59,004 nt of DNA from Methylacidimicrobium fagopyrum (GCA_026225255.1 JAMFSJ010000062.1:1-59004); one strand, 5' to 3'; positions 35,469 through 43,185 are shown, numbered from the stretch's first letter. A program made the numbers and translations. Notes: generated from the sequence alone by a model not told the origin.

Positions 35469-36733
35469 ACATCACCGTCCTCGGCCTCTGGCATCTCGGC
35501 AGCGTAACGGCGGCGTGTTGCGCGAAACACTTTTCGGTCATCGGATTGGATTTTGATACCGGCAATATTGCCAAATTGAACTCCGGTCATGCGCCGTTAT
35601 TGGAGCCGGGCTTGGACGAATTGATTGCCGGCGGCCTCGCCGCCCAAAAACTTTCCTTCACGACCAATCCCGAAATCGCCTGTAAAAACGCAAATATCCT
35701 CTGGCTCTGCCAAGATACGCCGGTCAATGAGAACGATGAATCGGACGTGGAATCAGTCCTCGCCGATCTGCGCCGCGCCTTGCCACATTTGCCGGACCGC
35801 GCCTTAGTTTTGATTTCCGCGCAACTGCCCGTTGGCACCTGCGCACAGCTGGAAAAAGAATTTCCCCAATTTCATTTTGCCTGTTCGCCGGAAAATCTGC
35901 GCTTGGGCAAAGCGATTGATGCGTTTGAAAAAGCCGAGCGGGCAATCGTCGGTATTCGCACGGACGCGAAGAAAGCGTTATTGGAACAACTTTTCAAACC
36001 GTTCGCCGCGCAGACCATTTTCATGCGCCCGGAGTCGGCGGAAATGGTCAAGCACGCGCTCAATTCTTTTCTCGCGCTTTCCATCACGTTCATCAACGAG
36101 ATTGCCCGGCTGTGCGAACATACGGGCGCCGACGCGAAAGAAGTTTCCATCGGCCTCAAGAGCGAGGCGCGCATTGGCGCGAAGGCCTATCTCGGCCCCG
36201 GCGGCCCGTTCGCCGGCGGCACCCTCGCGCGCGATGTGGTCACACTTTCAAAACTGGCCGAGGCGAAGGGCGAAAAAATTTCCGTCATTCCCGCGATCAA
36301 ACAGAGTAACGACCTCCATCGCGGCTGGGCGTTCCGCCGTTTGCAAGCGCGCCTCGGCGATCTGCGTGGCAAAAAAATCGCCATCCTTGGCCTCACTTAT
36401 ACCACAAACACCGACACGCTCCGCCGCAGCGCCGCCGTGGAATTATCCCAGCAACTTCTAGTTGCCGGGGCGCACGTCAGCGCCTTTGATCCAGCGGTGA
36501 AAAATTTGCCGCCCGAATTAAAATCCGTTGCGCTCGCCGCTGATATTTTGACCGCGCTGATCGGCTCGGAAGCGGTTGCGATCTGCACCGAATGGCCGCA
36601 ATTTCGCCAGGCGGATTGGGTAAAAATCATTCCACAAATGCGCTCGCCCGTGTTTGTGGATGCCAATCGTTTTCTCGAAAAGGAATTGAAAAGCATCCCC
36701 GGCGTCGAGCATCTTTCCGTTGGTCGTGCCTGA
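35465..36733 (+). CDS. UDP-glucose/GDP-mannose dehydrogenase family protein lacking the catalytic cysteine
   Basis: 422 residues from ATG 35465. The N-terminal Rossmann domain (ITVLGLWHLGSVTAACCAKH), the central dimerisation helix (SAEMVKHALNSFLALSITFI) and the C-terminal domain (IAILGLTYTTNTDTLRRSAA) are all present, at family length. However, where functional members have GGxCxPKD, this protein reads YLGPGGPFAGGTLARDV, with no cysteine. The two-step oxidation through a thiohemiacetal should therefore be impossible. It may bind an NDP-sugar and catalyse one redox step, or another reaction. Coupled to the epimerase before it; SDR and Gfo/Idh genes follow. Confidence 0.88.
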   Translation: MNITVLGLWHLGSVTAACCAKHFSVIGLDFDTGNIAKLNSGHAPLLEPGLDELIAGGLAAQKLSFTTNPEIACKNANILWLCQDTPVNENDESDVESVLADLRRALPHLPDRALVLISAQLPVGTCAQLEKEFPQFHFACSPENLRLGKAIDAFEKAERAIVGIRTDAKKALLEQLFKPFAAQTIFMRPESAEMVKHALNSFLALSITFINEIARLCEHTGADAKEVSIGLKSEARIGAKAYLGPGGPFAGGTLARDVVTLSKLAEAKGEKISVIPAIKQSNDLHRGWAFRRLQARLGDLRGKKIAILGLTYTTNTDTLRRSAAVELSQQLLVAGAHVSAFDPAVKNLPPELKSVALAADILTALIGSEAVAICTEWPQFRQADWVKIIPQMRSPVFVDANRFLEKELKSIPGVEHLSVGRA

Positions 36734-36734
36734 T

Positions 36735-37595
36735 ATGAAACTGAAAAACCTCAACGCGCTCATCACCGGCGGCAGCCAGGGATTGGGCAAAGTCATTGCC
36801 GAACATTTTTTGCGCGAAGGAGCGAACGTCGTCCTCTGCGCCCGCAGTGAAAAAGATTTATTCGCCACGCGCGATGAACTCGCCCAAAAATTTCCCGCCC
36901 AAAAAGTCCTGGCCCAAACGTGCGATGTTTCCAACGAAGCGCAGGTCAACGGACTCGTTCCCTTCGCCCTGCAAGAATTAGGTTCGCTCGATGCGCTCGT
37001 ATTGAACGCCGGAATCTATGGGCCGATGGGGGCGACCGAATCGGTTTCGCTCGACGAATGGCGGCGCGCGTTGGATATCAATTTGTTCGGCGTTTTACTG
37101 CCGAGCCGGGCGGTGATTCCACATTTCAAAAAAGCCGGGCGCGGTAAGATTGTCGTCTTGAGCGGTGGCGGCGCGACCAATCCGTTGCCGAATATCAGCG
37201 CCTATGCCGCGTCGAAGGCAGCGGTGATCCGGCTGATGGAAACGCTCGCGGAAGAATTGAAAAGTTTTCATGTGGACGTGAACGCCATCGCGCCCGGCGC
37301 CCTCGCGACGCGGCTGGTGGATGAAGTTCTCGCCGCGGGCGCGGATAAAGTCGGCGCGTCCTTTTTCGAGAAAAATAAAAACTGGAAGGAAAAAGGCGCG
37401 GTGCCGTTGGAACTCGGCGCGAATCTCGCCGTTTATCTGGCGAGCGCGGAGAGCAACGGCATCACCGGCAAACTCATCAGTGCGCAATGGGATCCTTGGA
37501 AAGAGTTGCAAAAATATCGCGATGAACTGGCAAAGTCGGATATTTATTGCCTGCGTCGCATCGTGCCGGAAGATCGCGGCCAAAAATGGAATTGA
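36735..37595 (+). CDS. short-chain dehydrogenase/reductase
   Basis: 286 residues from ATG 36735, one base after the preceding stop. Classical SDR features: NALITGGSQGLGKVIAEHF (cofactor site), LVLNAGIYGPMG (NNAG-like), an active-site serine in IVVLSGGGATNP and the catalytic YAASKAAVIR (YxxxK). The C-terminal extension (WDPWKELQKYRDELAKSDIY) is longer than in typical SDRs. It is the third of four consecutive redox or epimerase genes ahead of the heptose kinase, so it probably modifies a nucleotide-linked sugar. The substrate cannot be read. Confidence 0.88.
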   Translation: MKLKNLNALITGGSQGLGKVIAEHFLREGANVVLCARSEKDLFATRDELAQKFPAQKVLAQTCDVSNEAQVNGLVPFALQELGSLDALVLNAGIYGPMGATESVSLDEWRRALDINLFGVLLPSRAVIPHFKKAGRGKIVVLSGGGATNPLPNISAYAASKAAVIRLMETLAEELKSFHVDVNAIAPGALATRLVDEVLAAGADKVGASFFEKNKNWKEKGAVPLELGANLAVYLASAESNGITGKLISAQWDPWKELQKYRDELAKSDIYCLRRIVPEDRGQKWN

Positions 37596-37596
37596 T

Positions 37597-38598
37597 ATGA
37601 ATTTACGCGTTGCGCTTATTGGTTGCGGCCTGATTGGACAAAAGCGGTTGAACCTGCTTCCGCCCGGCAGTGTCACGGTCGCGTGCGATACGCAACTGGA
37701 ACGCGCCCAAAAAATTGCCGCGCAAAGTCCCGGCTGCATCGCCACTGAATCATTCGAGCACGCCGTCAGTTCGCCCGATGTGGATGTGGTGATGATCGCC
37801 ACGATCAACTCCGCGCTCGCACCGGTCGCGCTCGCGGCGATCAAAAACGGCAAACACGTCCTCGTCGAAAAGCCGGCGGCCATCAGCGTGGCGGAATTGG
37901 ACGAACTTGAAACGGCCGCCAAAAAATCCGGTGCCCTCGTTCGCGTCGGTTACAATCATCGTTTTCATCCGGCGGCTTTGAAAGCGCAGGAGATTTTTCG
38001 CAGCGGCGCGCTCGGTGAAATGATGTTCGTGCGCGGCCGTTACGGCCATGGCGGTCGCATTGGTTACGATAAAGAATGGCGCGCCGATCCAAAAATTTCC
38101 GGTGGCGGCGAATTGATTGACCAGGGCGTTCATCTGATTGATCTGGCCGGAATTTTTCTCGGTGAATTCACCCAAGTTGAAGGCCACGCGACGACGTATT
38201 TTTGGAAGATGCCGGTGGACGACAATGCGTTCCTCAGCTTACGCACTGCCGCCGGCCAGACCGCCTGGCTGCACGTCAGTTGCAGTGAATGGAAAAACTT
38301 GTTCAGTCTCGAAATTTACGGTCGCGACGCCAAACTGCATTGGGAAGGGCTCGGCGGCAGCTACGGCATGGAAAAATTGACTTACTACAAAATGCTGCCG
38401 CAGATGGGCCCGCCGGAGACGACGATCTGGGAATTCCCGCGCGGCGATGAATCTTGGAAAATCGAGATGGCGGAATTTTTTGAAGACATCAAACTGAAGC
38501 GGACGCCGGTTCCCGGATTGAAAGAAGCGAAAGCAGCGTTAACGGTGGTTGAGAAAATTTACCAAAGCGGAAAGCGGAAAGCGGAAAGCGGAAGCTGA
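37597..38598 (+). CDS. Gfo/Idh/MocA family oxidoreductase
   Basis: 333 residues from ATG 37597, one base after the SDR stop. The N-terminal Rossmann site VALIGCGLIGQKRL, the cofactor-loop motif GKHVLVEKPAAIS and the catalytic region GGGELIDQGVHLIDLAGIFL are present. These enzymes oxidise or reduce sugars or sugar nucleotides with NAD(P). The last residues (SGKRKAESGS) are encoded by the AAAGCGG heptamer array, so the repeat has replaced or extended the original C-terminus. Its stop lies directly beside the four-helix-bundle gene. Confidence 0.9.
   Translation: MNLRVALIGCGLIGQKRLNLLPPGSVTVACDTQLERAQKIAAQSPGCIATESFEHAVSSPDVDVVMIATINSALAPVALAAIKNGKHVLVEKPAAISVAELDELETAAKKSGALVRVGYNHRFHPAALKAQEIFRSGALGEMMFVRGRYGHGGRIGYDKEWRADPKISGGGELIDQGVHLIDLAGIFLGEFTQVEGHATTYFWKMPVDDNAFLSLRTAAGQTAWLHVSCSEWKNLFSLEIYGRDAKLHWEGLGGSYGMEKLTYYKMLPQMGPPETTIWEFPRGDESWKIEMAEFFEDIKLKRTPVPGLKEAKAALTVVEKIYQSGKRKAESGS
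38564..38591 (+). repeat. left heptamer array, 4 x AAAGCGG
   Basis: Four perfect head-to-tail copies of AAAGCGG (38564-38591) with a partial fifth unit (AAGC). The array is inside the final codons of the Gfo/Idh gene and is the exact inverted counterpart of the array at 38992-39019. Together they frame the four-helix-bundle gene. Confidence 0.9.
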
Positions 38599-38604
38599 AT
38601 TACC

Positions 38605-38952
38605 ATGCAGACCGAATTGGAAGAACGGACGCAAAGATTTGCCGTGCAAGTGGTCAAAACTGTTGCCGGTTTTCCAAAAAATTCAGAAGGCCAAATTATC
38701 GGCAAACAATTATTGCGTTCAGGAACTTCCATCGGGGCAAATTATCGGGAAGCTAATCGGGCCGAATCACGCAATGATTTTATCCACAAAGTTGGCGTCG
38801 CGGAAAAGGAAGCGGCCGAAACGATTTACTGGCTAGAGATTTGCCGAGACACTAAACTGGGCACGGAAAAACAAATTTCAGATTTGCTGAATGAAGCCAA
38901 TCAGTTATTGGCAATTCTGATCACAATCGGTCGCAAAACCAAAAATAAATAA
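38605..38952 (+). CDS. four-helix-bundle protein (23S rRNA intervening-sequence / S23 family)
   Basis: 115 residues, the usual family length. Helix 1 is RTQRFAVQVVKTVAGFPKN. The family hallmark is KQLLRSGTSIGANYREANRA at about 35-54, then FIHKVGVAEKEAAETIYWLE and a final amphipathic helix with LLNEANQLLAILITIGRK. Members occur in 23S rRNA intervening sequences and as free-standing genes; relatives serve as accessory proteins of diversity-generating retroelements. Function here is unknown. The gene interrupts the heptose operon and is bounded on each side by four heptamers in inverted orientation, which suggests it came as part of a small mobile element. Confidence 0.9.
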   Translation: MQTELEERTQRFAVQVVKTVAGFPKNSEGQIIGKQLLRSGTSIGANYREANRAESRNDFIHKVGVAEKEAAETIYWLEICRDTKLGTEKQISDLLNEANQLLAILITIGRKTKNK

Positions 38953-38991
38953 CTCTATGAAACGAACTGCGAGTATCGACGGTGCTACTTT

Positions 38992-39019
38992 CCGCTTTCC
39001 GCTTTCCGCTTTCCGCTTT
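38992..39019 (-). repeat. right heptamer array, 4 x CCGCTTT (inverted)
   Basis: Four perfect copies of CCGCTTT (38992-39019), the reverse complement of the left array. It ends five bases before the hddA start codon and so occupies the place of its ribosome-binding site. A 23-codon reading frame from ATG 38957 runs through the array and ends in an ATGA overlap with hddA, which could provide translational coupling. Confidence 0.9.
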
Positions 39020-39024
39020 TGTCT

Positions 39025-40005
39025 ATGATCATCGCGCGTTCACCTTTGCGGATCAGCCTCGGCGGCGGCGGCACCGACCTGCCGTCGTATTACGAAAAAT
39101 TTGGCGGCTTCCTCATCGCCGCGGCGATTGACCGTTACGTTTACATCACGCTGCATGAGACGTTCGTATCGGATTTAATCGTCAAATATTCCGAGCTGGA
39201 ACGCGTCGTGGAAGCCGCGCAGTTGAAGCATCCGATCATCCGCGAAGCCTTCGCGTTGCTGGATATGAAAGGCGGTTCGCTCGAATTGACTTCGATGGCG
39301 GACATTCCCTCCGGCACCGGCCTCGGTTCGTCCGGCAGCTTCACGACCGCGCTGTTGAAAGCCTTGCACGCGCACAAAAAAAATCTCGTGCATCCCGCCG
39401 ATCTCGCGGCGCAAGCGTGCGACATCGAACTGAACCGCCTCAAAGAACCGATCGGCAAACAGGATCAATACATCGCGGCTTTTGGCGGATTGACGTGCTT
39501 TAATTTTTTGGCCGACGGCAAAGTCGAGGCGTGGCCATTGAAAGTTTCCGACGAAACCCGCGATAATCTCGAAGACAATCTGCTGTTATTTTTCACCGGC
39601 TATTCGCGCAGCGCGTCGGCGATCTTGAAGGAGCAGGACACGAAATCAAAATCGGACGACAAGTCCATGATCGAGAATCTGCACTTCGTCAAAGACCTCG
39701 GCTTGCAAAGCAAAGTCGCGTTGGAATCGGGGAATCTCCATGAATTCGCGCGGTTGATGGACATCCACTGGCAGCGTAAAAAACAGCGCAGCGGCGGCAT
39801 GAGCAATCCCAAGATCAACGAATGGTATGATCTCGCGATGGCCAGCGGCGCGCTCGGCGGCAAACTCATCGGCGCTGGCGGCGGCGGATTTTTAATGTTC
39901 TACGCCGAGGATAAGGCGAAGTTGCGTCACGCGATGCGGCAAAATGGCTTGAAGGAAGTGCGCTTCCGTTTTGATTTCGAAGGCACCAAACTTGTTACTT
40001 CGTGA
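39025..40005 (+). CDS. hddA: D-glycero-alpha-D-manno-heptose-7-phosphate kinase
   Basis: 326 residues from ATG 39025. A GHMP kinase: N-terminal IIARSPLRISLGGGGTDLPS, the ATP-binding loop SMADIPSGTGLGSSGSFTTA near residue 95, KEPIGKQDQYIAAFGG and the C-terminal GALGGKLIGAGGGGFLMF. This combination is typical of HddA, which phosphorylates heptose 7-phosphate to the 1,7-bisphosphate on the way to GDP-D-glycero-alpha-D-manno-heptose. The adjacent hddC, gmhA and gmhB genes support the assignment. The upstream repeat array leaves no Shine-Dalgarno site. Confidence 0.9.
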   Translation: MIIARSPLRISLGGGGTDLPSYYEKFGGFLIAAAIDRYVYITLHETFVSDLIVKYSELERVVEAAQLKHPIIREAFALLDMKGGSLELTSMADIPSGTGLGSSGSFTTALLKALHAHKKNLVHPADLAAQACDIELNRLKEPIGKQDQYIAAFGGLTCFNFLADGKVEAWPLKVSDETRDNLEDNLLLFFTGYSRSASAILKEQDTKSKSDDKSMIENLHFVKDLGLQSKVALESGNLHEFARLMDIHWQRKKQRSGGMSNPKINEWYDLAMASGALGGKLIGAGGGGFLMFYAEDKAKLRHAMRQNGLKEVRFRFDFEGTKLVTS

Positions 40006-40065
40006 GCGCGTCAAGCACGCCGCAAGGGCCGAAAACAAACTTTATTTAAGACGATTTCAAAGCGA

Positions 40066-40545
40066 ATGTTAAATCTCGAAATTCCAGAGAAATACATTCT
40101 GTCATCAGATCGTTCCGACTGGCCTGAATTGCTTTCGGATTGGCAGTCGTTAATTTCGCAACCGAGTTCAGTGTGGCTATTGACTAAATTTGGAGAGCTT
40201 TTCTTTTGTCATCAAGATGAGGAGATTGGAATGCTCAAAGTGAGTGCTTTTCGCTATCAAACTGTGGCAAAGGATAAGATTGATTTTAAAGAGCGGCTCA
40301 TTGAATCGGGTAAAATGTCCGAATGGTTTCTCGCTCCGCTCGTTGATCGTCTTGAGGTAGCGGGCAAATGTTTGCAATCAAATCAGTGTTATTCATTTAT
40401 CAAGCCTTTAGGTCTCGGTGGAACTTTAACTGTTGAAAATGTTATGATGGTCCCGATCCGAGAGCATTTCTGTTTGTGTGGAGAAGTTTTTCGACAAATA
40501 CAAGATGTGCCCGACGGTGCGGAAGTCGTTTTAAAGTTCAAATGA
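40066..40545 (+). CDS. DUF1851-like (T6SS immunity Tdi1 C-terminal type) small protein
   Basis: 159 residues, cytoplasmic, with no signal or TM. The C-terminal half, GLGGTLTVENVMMVPIREHF followed by QIQDVPDGAEVVLKF, matches the pattern I recall for DUF1851, a domain of SMI1/GAD-type immunity-like proteins. The N-terminal half (DWQSLISQPSSVWLLTKFGE) also fits that layout. The gene is clearly more AT-rich than the flanking heptose genes, so it was probably acquired. It sits between hddA and hddC and overlaps hddC as ATGA. No toxin gene is nearby. The family call is moderate. Confidence 0.6.
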   Translation: MLNLEIPEKYILSSDRSDWPELLSDWQSLISQPSSVWLLTKFGELFFCHQDEEIGMLKVSAFRYQTVAKDKIDFKERLIESGKMSEWFLAPLVDRLEVAGKCLQSNQCYSFIKPLGLGGTLTVENVMMVPIREHFCLCGEVFRQIQDVPDGAEVVLKFK

Positions 40546-41252
40546 ATATCTCAATTTCTAAGATTCCCATCGCCATCCTCGCGGGCGGCCTCGCCACGCG
40601 CTTGCGACCGATCACGGAGAAAATTCCCAAATCGCTCGTGCCCGTCGCGGGTGAACCATTTCTGGCCCATCAATTGCGATTGCTCCATGCGCGCGGAATT
40701 CGGCGGGCGGTTTTATGCATCGGTTACCTGGGTGAAATGATCCAACACGATTTCGGCAACGAAGCGTTTGGCGTGAAGTTGGAATATTCTTTTGACGGTG
40801 AAAAATTGCTCGGCACGGGTGGCGCGATCAAGCGGGCATTGCCCAAACTGGGTGATGAATTTTTCGTGCTCTACGGCGATTCTTATCTGCCAATCGACTA
40901 CGCGCCGGTCGCGGAATTCTTTCAAAGCAGCGGCAAGCTGGGTTGCATGACCGTTTATCGCAACGAAGGAAAATTCGACACGAGCAACGTCATTTTCCGC
41001 GACGGCGAAATCGCGGTTTACGACAAAAAATTAAAGTCGCCGGAGATGCGCCACATTGATTACGGCTTGAGTTTATTCAAAGCTTCCGTGTTTGACGCGT
41101 ATGCCGCCGACCAGGTTTTTGACCTGGCCGAAGTCATGGGCAAACTCGTCCGCGAAAAGCAACTGGCCGGCTATGAAGTGCGCGAACGGTTTTACGAAAT
41201 GGGTTCACCCGTCGGTCTCGCGGAACTGGAAGCCATTCTGAAACCGAAATAA
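40542..41252 (+). CDS. hddC: D-glycero-alpha-D-manno-heptose 1-phosphate guanylyltransferase
   Basis: 236 residues from ATG 40542. The nucleotidyltransferase signature is IAILAGGLATRLRPITEKIP, with KSLVPVAGEPFLAHQL, LLGTGGAIKRAL and FFVLYGDSYLPID. It is a sugar-1-phosphate nucleotidyltransferase; the HddC assignment rests on its place beside hddA, gmhA and gmhB. It would join GMP to heptose 1-phosphate. It starts inside the stop of the AT-rich gene (ATGA), so its translation now depends on that insert. Confidence 0.85.
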   Translation: MNISISKIPIAILAGGLATRLRPITEKIPKSLVPVAGEPFLAHQLRLLHARGIRRAVLCIGYLGEMIQHDFGNEAFGVKLEYSFDGEKLLGTGGAIKRALPKLGDEFFVLYGDSYLPIDYAPVAEFFQSSGKLGCMTVYRNEGKFDTSNVIFRDGEIAVYDKKLKSPEMRHIDYGLSLFKASVFDAYAADQVFDLAEVMGKLVREKQLAGYEVRERFYEMGSPVGLAELEAILKPK

Positions 41253-41297
41253 ACGGCGCTTCCATTCGTCATTTGAAATTTGTAATTTGAGCAACTC

Positions 41298-41894
41298 ATG
41301 AGCTTTACCAAACAATTTCTCGCTGAAGTCCAGCAGGTCGTGGCGCAACTCAACGAAGCGGCCATTGAAAAATGTGCCGATGAACTCGCGGCCGTGCGCG
41401 AACGCGGTGGACGCCTTTTCATTCTCGGCGTCGGCGGCAGCGCGGGTAATGCCGGTCATGCGGTGAATGATTTTCGCAAAATCTGCGGCTTCGAAGCCTA
41501 CGCGCCGACGGATAATGTTTCCGAATTAACCGCGCGCACCAACGATGAAGGTTGGCCGACGATCTTTGCCGCCTGGCTTAAAGGCAGTCGTATCAGCGCC
41601 AAAGATGGTCTGCTCATTTTTTCCGTCGGCGGCGGCAATGTGGAGAAAAACGTCAGTCCTAATCTAGTGAATGCAATTCAACTCGCCAAGCAAGTCGGCG
41701 CGTCGGTCATCGGCATTGTCGGTCGCGATGGTGGTTACACGGCGAAGGAAGCCACCGCGTGCGTCATCGTGCCGACGGTGAATCCCGATCATGTCACGCC
41801 GCACAGTGAAGCATTTCAAGGCGTCATCTGGCACTTGCTCGTGTCGCATCCGAAGTTAAAAGTCGCCGCGACCAAGTGGGAAAGCACCAAGTGA
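41298..41894 (+). CDS. gmhA: phosphoheptose isomerase-like SIS-domain protein
   Basis: 198 residues. The SIS domain shows LFILGVGGSAGNAGHAVNDF at about residues 40-59, LIFSVGGGNVEKNVSPN and GASVIGIVGRDGGYT, with TPHSEAFQGVIWHLLVSH near the end. GmhA converts sedoheptulose 7-phosphate to D-glycero-D-manno-heptose 7-phosphate. The sequence is somewhat different from E. coli GmhA, but operon context with hddA, hddC and gmhB makes the role convincing. A heptamer array begins at its stop codon. Confidence 0.85.
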   Translation: MSFTKQFLAEVQQVVAQLNEAAIEKCADELAAVRERGGRLFILGVGGSAGNAGHAVNDFRKICGFEAYAPTDNVSELTARTNDEGWPTIFAAWLKGSRISAKDGLLIFSVGGGNVEKNVSPNLVNAIQLAKQVGASVIGIVGRDGGYTAKEATACVIVPTVNPDHVTPHSEAFQGVIWHLLVSHPKLKVAATKWESTK

Positions 41895-41921
41895 AAGCGA
41901 AAAGCGGAAAGCGGAAAGCGG
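41894..41921 (+). repeat. solo heptamer array between gmhA and gmhB
   Basis: One degenerate unit (AAAGCGA, 41894-41900) followed by three perfect AAAGCGG copies (41901-41921). Same orientation as the array at 38564 and inverted relative to 38992. No four-helix-bundle gene accompanies it. It separates gmhA and gmhB by 29 bases in an otherwise tightly packed operon. Confidence 0.88.
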
Positions 41922-41923
41922 AA

Positions 41924-42463
41924 ATGCGACGCGCTGTTTTTCTCGATCGCGATGGCGTGATCAACCGTGCCATCACAAAGGACGGACTGCCGTTTCCGCC
42001 GATGAGTTTGGGCGATTTTGAAATCCTGCCCGGCGTGCCCGAAGCGTGCGCTAAATTAAAAGCCGCCGGTTTTCTCCTCGTCGTCGCCACTAACCAACCC
42101 GATGTCGGACGGGGCATTGTGCCACGCGAATTGGTGGAAGCGATGAATGCGCAGATAGAAAAAGTGATTCAATTGGATCGCATCGAAATCTGTTTTCACC
42201 CCGGTCGCGGCGCGTCCGATTGCGATTGTCGCAAACCAAAACCCGGCATGTTGCTGCGGGCGGCCCAGGCACTGAATATTGATCTCGCGCAAAGCTGGAT
42301 GGTCGGCGATCGCTGGCGCGACGTTGATTGCGGCCACGCCGCCGGTTGCAAAACGATTTTTATTGAAGGCAATTACGTGGAACAACTCAGGCAGAAACCG
42401 GATTTTTCCGCTCGCCATCTGCCCGCAGCGGCTGACATTATTTTGCAAGCAACCAAGATTTAA
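41924..42463 (+). CDS. gmhB: D-glycero-D-manno-heptose 1,7-bisphosphate phosphatase
   Basis: 179 residues from ATG 41924. A GTG at 41891, overlapping the gmhA stop, would read through the repeat and may be the ancestral start. HAD-superfamily histidinol-phosphatase-like: AVFLDRDGVINRAI (catalytic aspartates), VVATNQPDVGRGI and the zinc-binding loop CFHPGRGASDCDCRKPKPGM, then SWMVGDRWRDVDCGHAAGC. It removes the 7-phosphate from heptose 1,7-bisphosphate. Next to gmhA and followed two bases later by the transaldolase. Confidence 0.92.
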   Translation: MRRAVFLDRDGVINRAITKDGLPFPPMSLGDFEILPGVPEACAKLKAAGFLLVVATNQPDVGRGIVPRELVEAMNAQIEKVIQLDRIEICFHPGRGASDCDCRKPKPGMLLRAAQALNIDLAQSWMVGDRWRDVDCGHAAGCKTIFIEGNYVEQLRQKPDFSARHLPAAADIILQATKI

Positions 42464-42465
42464 TC

Positions 42466-43185
42466 ATGAGAACTCTCAAAGACTTAAGCGTAAAAATTTT
42501 CGCCGACGGCGCCGATAAAAAAGGCATGTTGGAATTGAACGCCAACCCGCTCATCCAAGGGTTGACTACCAACCCGACGTTGATGCGCAAAGCCGGCCTG
42601 ACGGATTTCGAAGCGTTCGCGCGCGACATCTTGCAAAGCATCACGGTCAAGCCGCTCTCGCTCGAGGTTTTTTCCGACGAGTTTCCCGAGATGAAACGTC
42701 AAGGTCTGAAGATCAACGGCTGGGGAAAAAATGTTTACGTCAAAATTCCGATCACCAACACGCGCGGCGAATCGTCATTGCCACTTATCAAGGAATTGGC
42801 CAACGAAGGCGTGAAGTTGAACGTCACTGCGATTTTAACGTTGGAGCAGGTCAAAGGCGTTGCGGCCGCATTGAATCCTAAAGTGCCAGCCGTGGTTTCC
42901 ATTTTCGCTGGCCGCATTGCGGACACCGGCGTTGATCCCGTCGCGCTCATGATCGAGAGCAAAACGATTTTAAAAGATTTGCCGCAAGCCGAACTGCTCT
43001 GGGCGAGCGTCCGCGAAGTATTGAATATCTTTCAGGCGAACGATTGCGGGGCGCACATCGTCACCGTGCCGCACGATATTTTGGGCAAAGGCATCAAAAT
43101 GGCCGGCATGGATCTTGGCGAACTCTCGCTCGACACCGTGAAGATGTTTGCCAACGACGCGAAGGCGGCGGGTTTTTCACTTTGA
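42466..43185 (+). CDS. transaldolase family protein
   Basis: 239 residues, close to the small transaldolase/fructose-6-phosphate aldolase subgroup. Motifs: IFADGADKKGMLELNANPLI, QGLTTNPTLMRKAGL, the Schiff-base lysine in NVYVKIPITNTRGE, NVTAILTLEQVKGV and IFAGRIADTGVDP. It could supply or drain sedoheptulose 7-phosphate, the substrate of GmhA; its place directly after gmhB makes this attractive. The last gene of the heptose operon, it converges with and overlaps the glycosyltransferase at 43177 by 9 bases. Confidence 0.88.
   Translation: MRTLKDLSVKIFADGADKKGMLELNANPLIQGLTTNPTLMRKAGLTDFEAFARDILQSITVKPLSLEVFSDEFPEMKRQGLKINGWGKNVYVKIPITNTRGESSLPLIKELANEGVKLNVTAILTLEQVKGVAAALNPKVPAVVSIFAGRIADTGVDPVALMIESKTILKDLPQAELLWASVREVLNIFQANDCGAHIVTVPHDILGKGIKMAGMDLGELSLDTVKMFANDAKAAGFSL

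Noticed and set aside
35465..36733. Calling the gene ugd or tuaD (UDP-glucose dehydrogenase)
   Set aside because: The catalytic cysteine is missing, so the normal reaction cannot be assigned despite overall similarity.
38564..39019. Regular short repeats resembling a CRISPR array
   Set aside because: The units are 7 bases, directly tandem without spacers, and inverted on the two sides of a gene; no cas genes are present.
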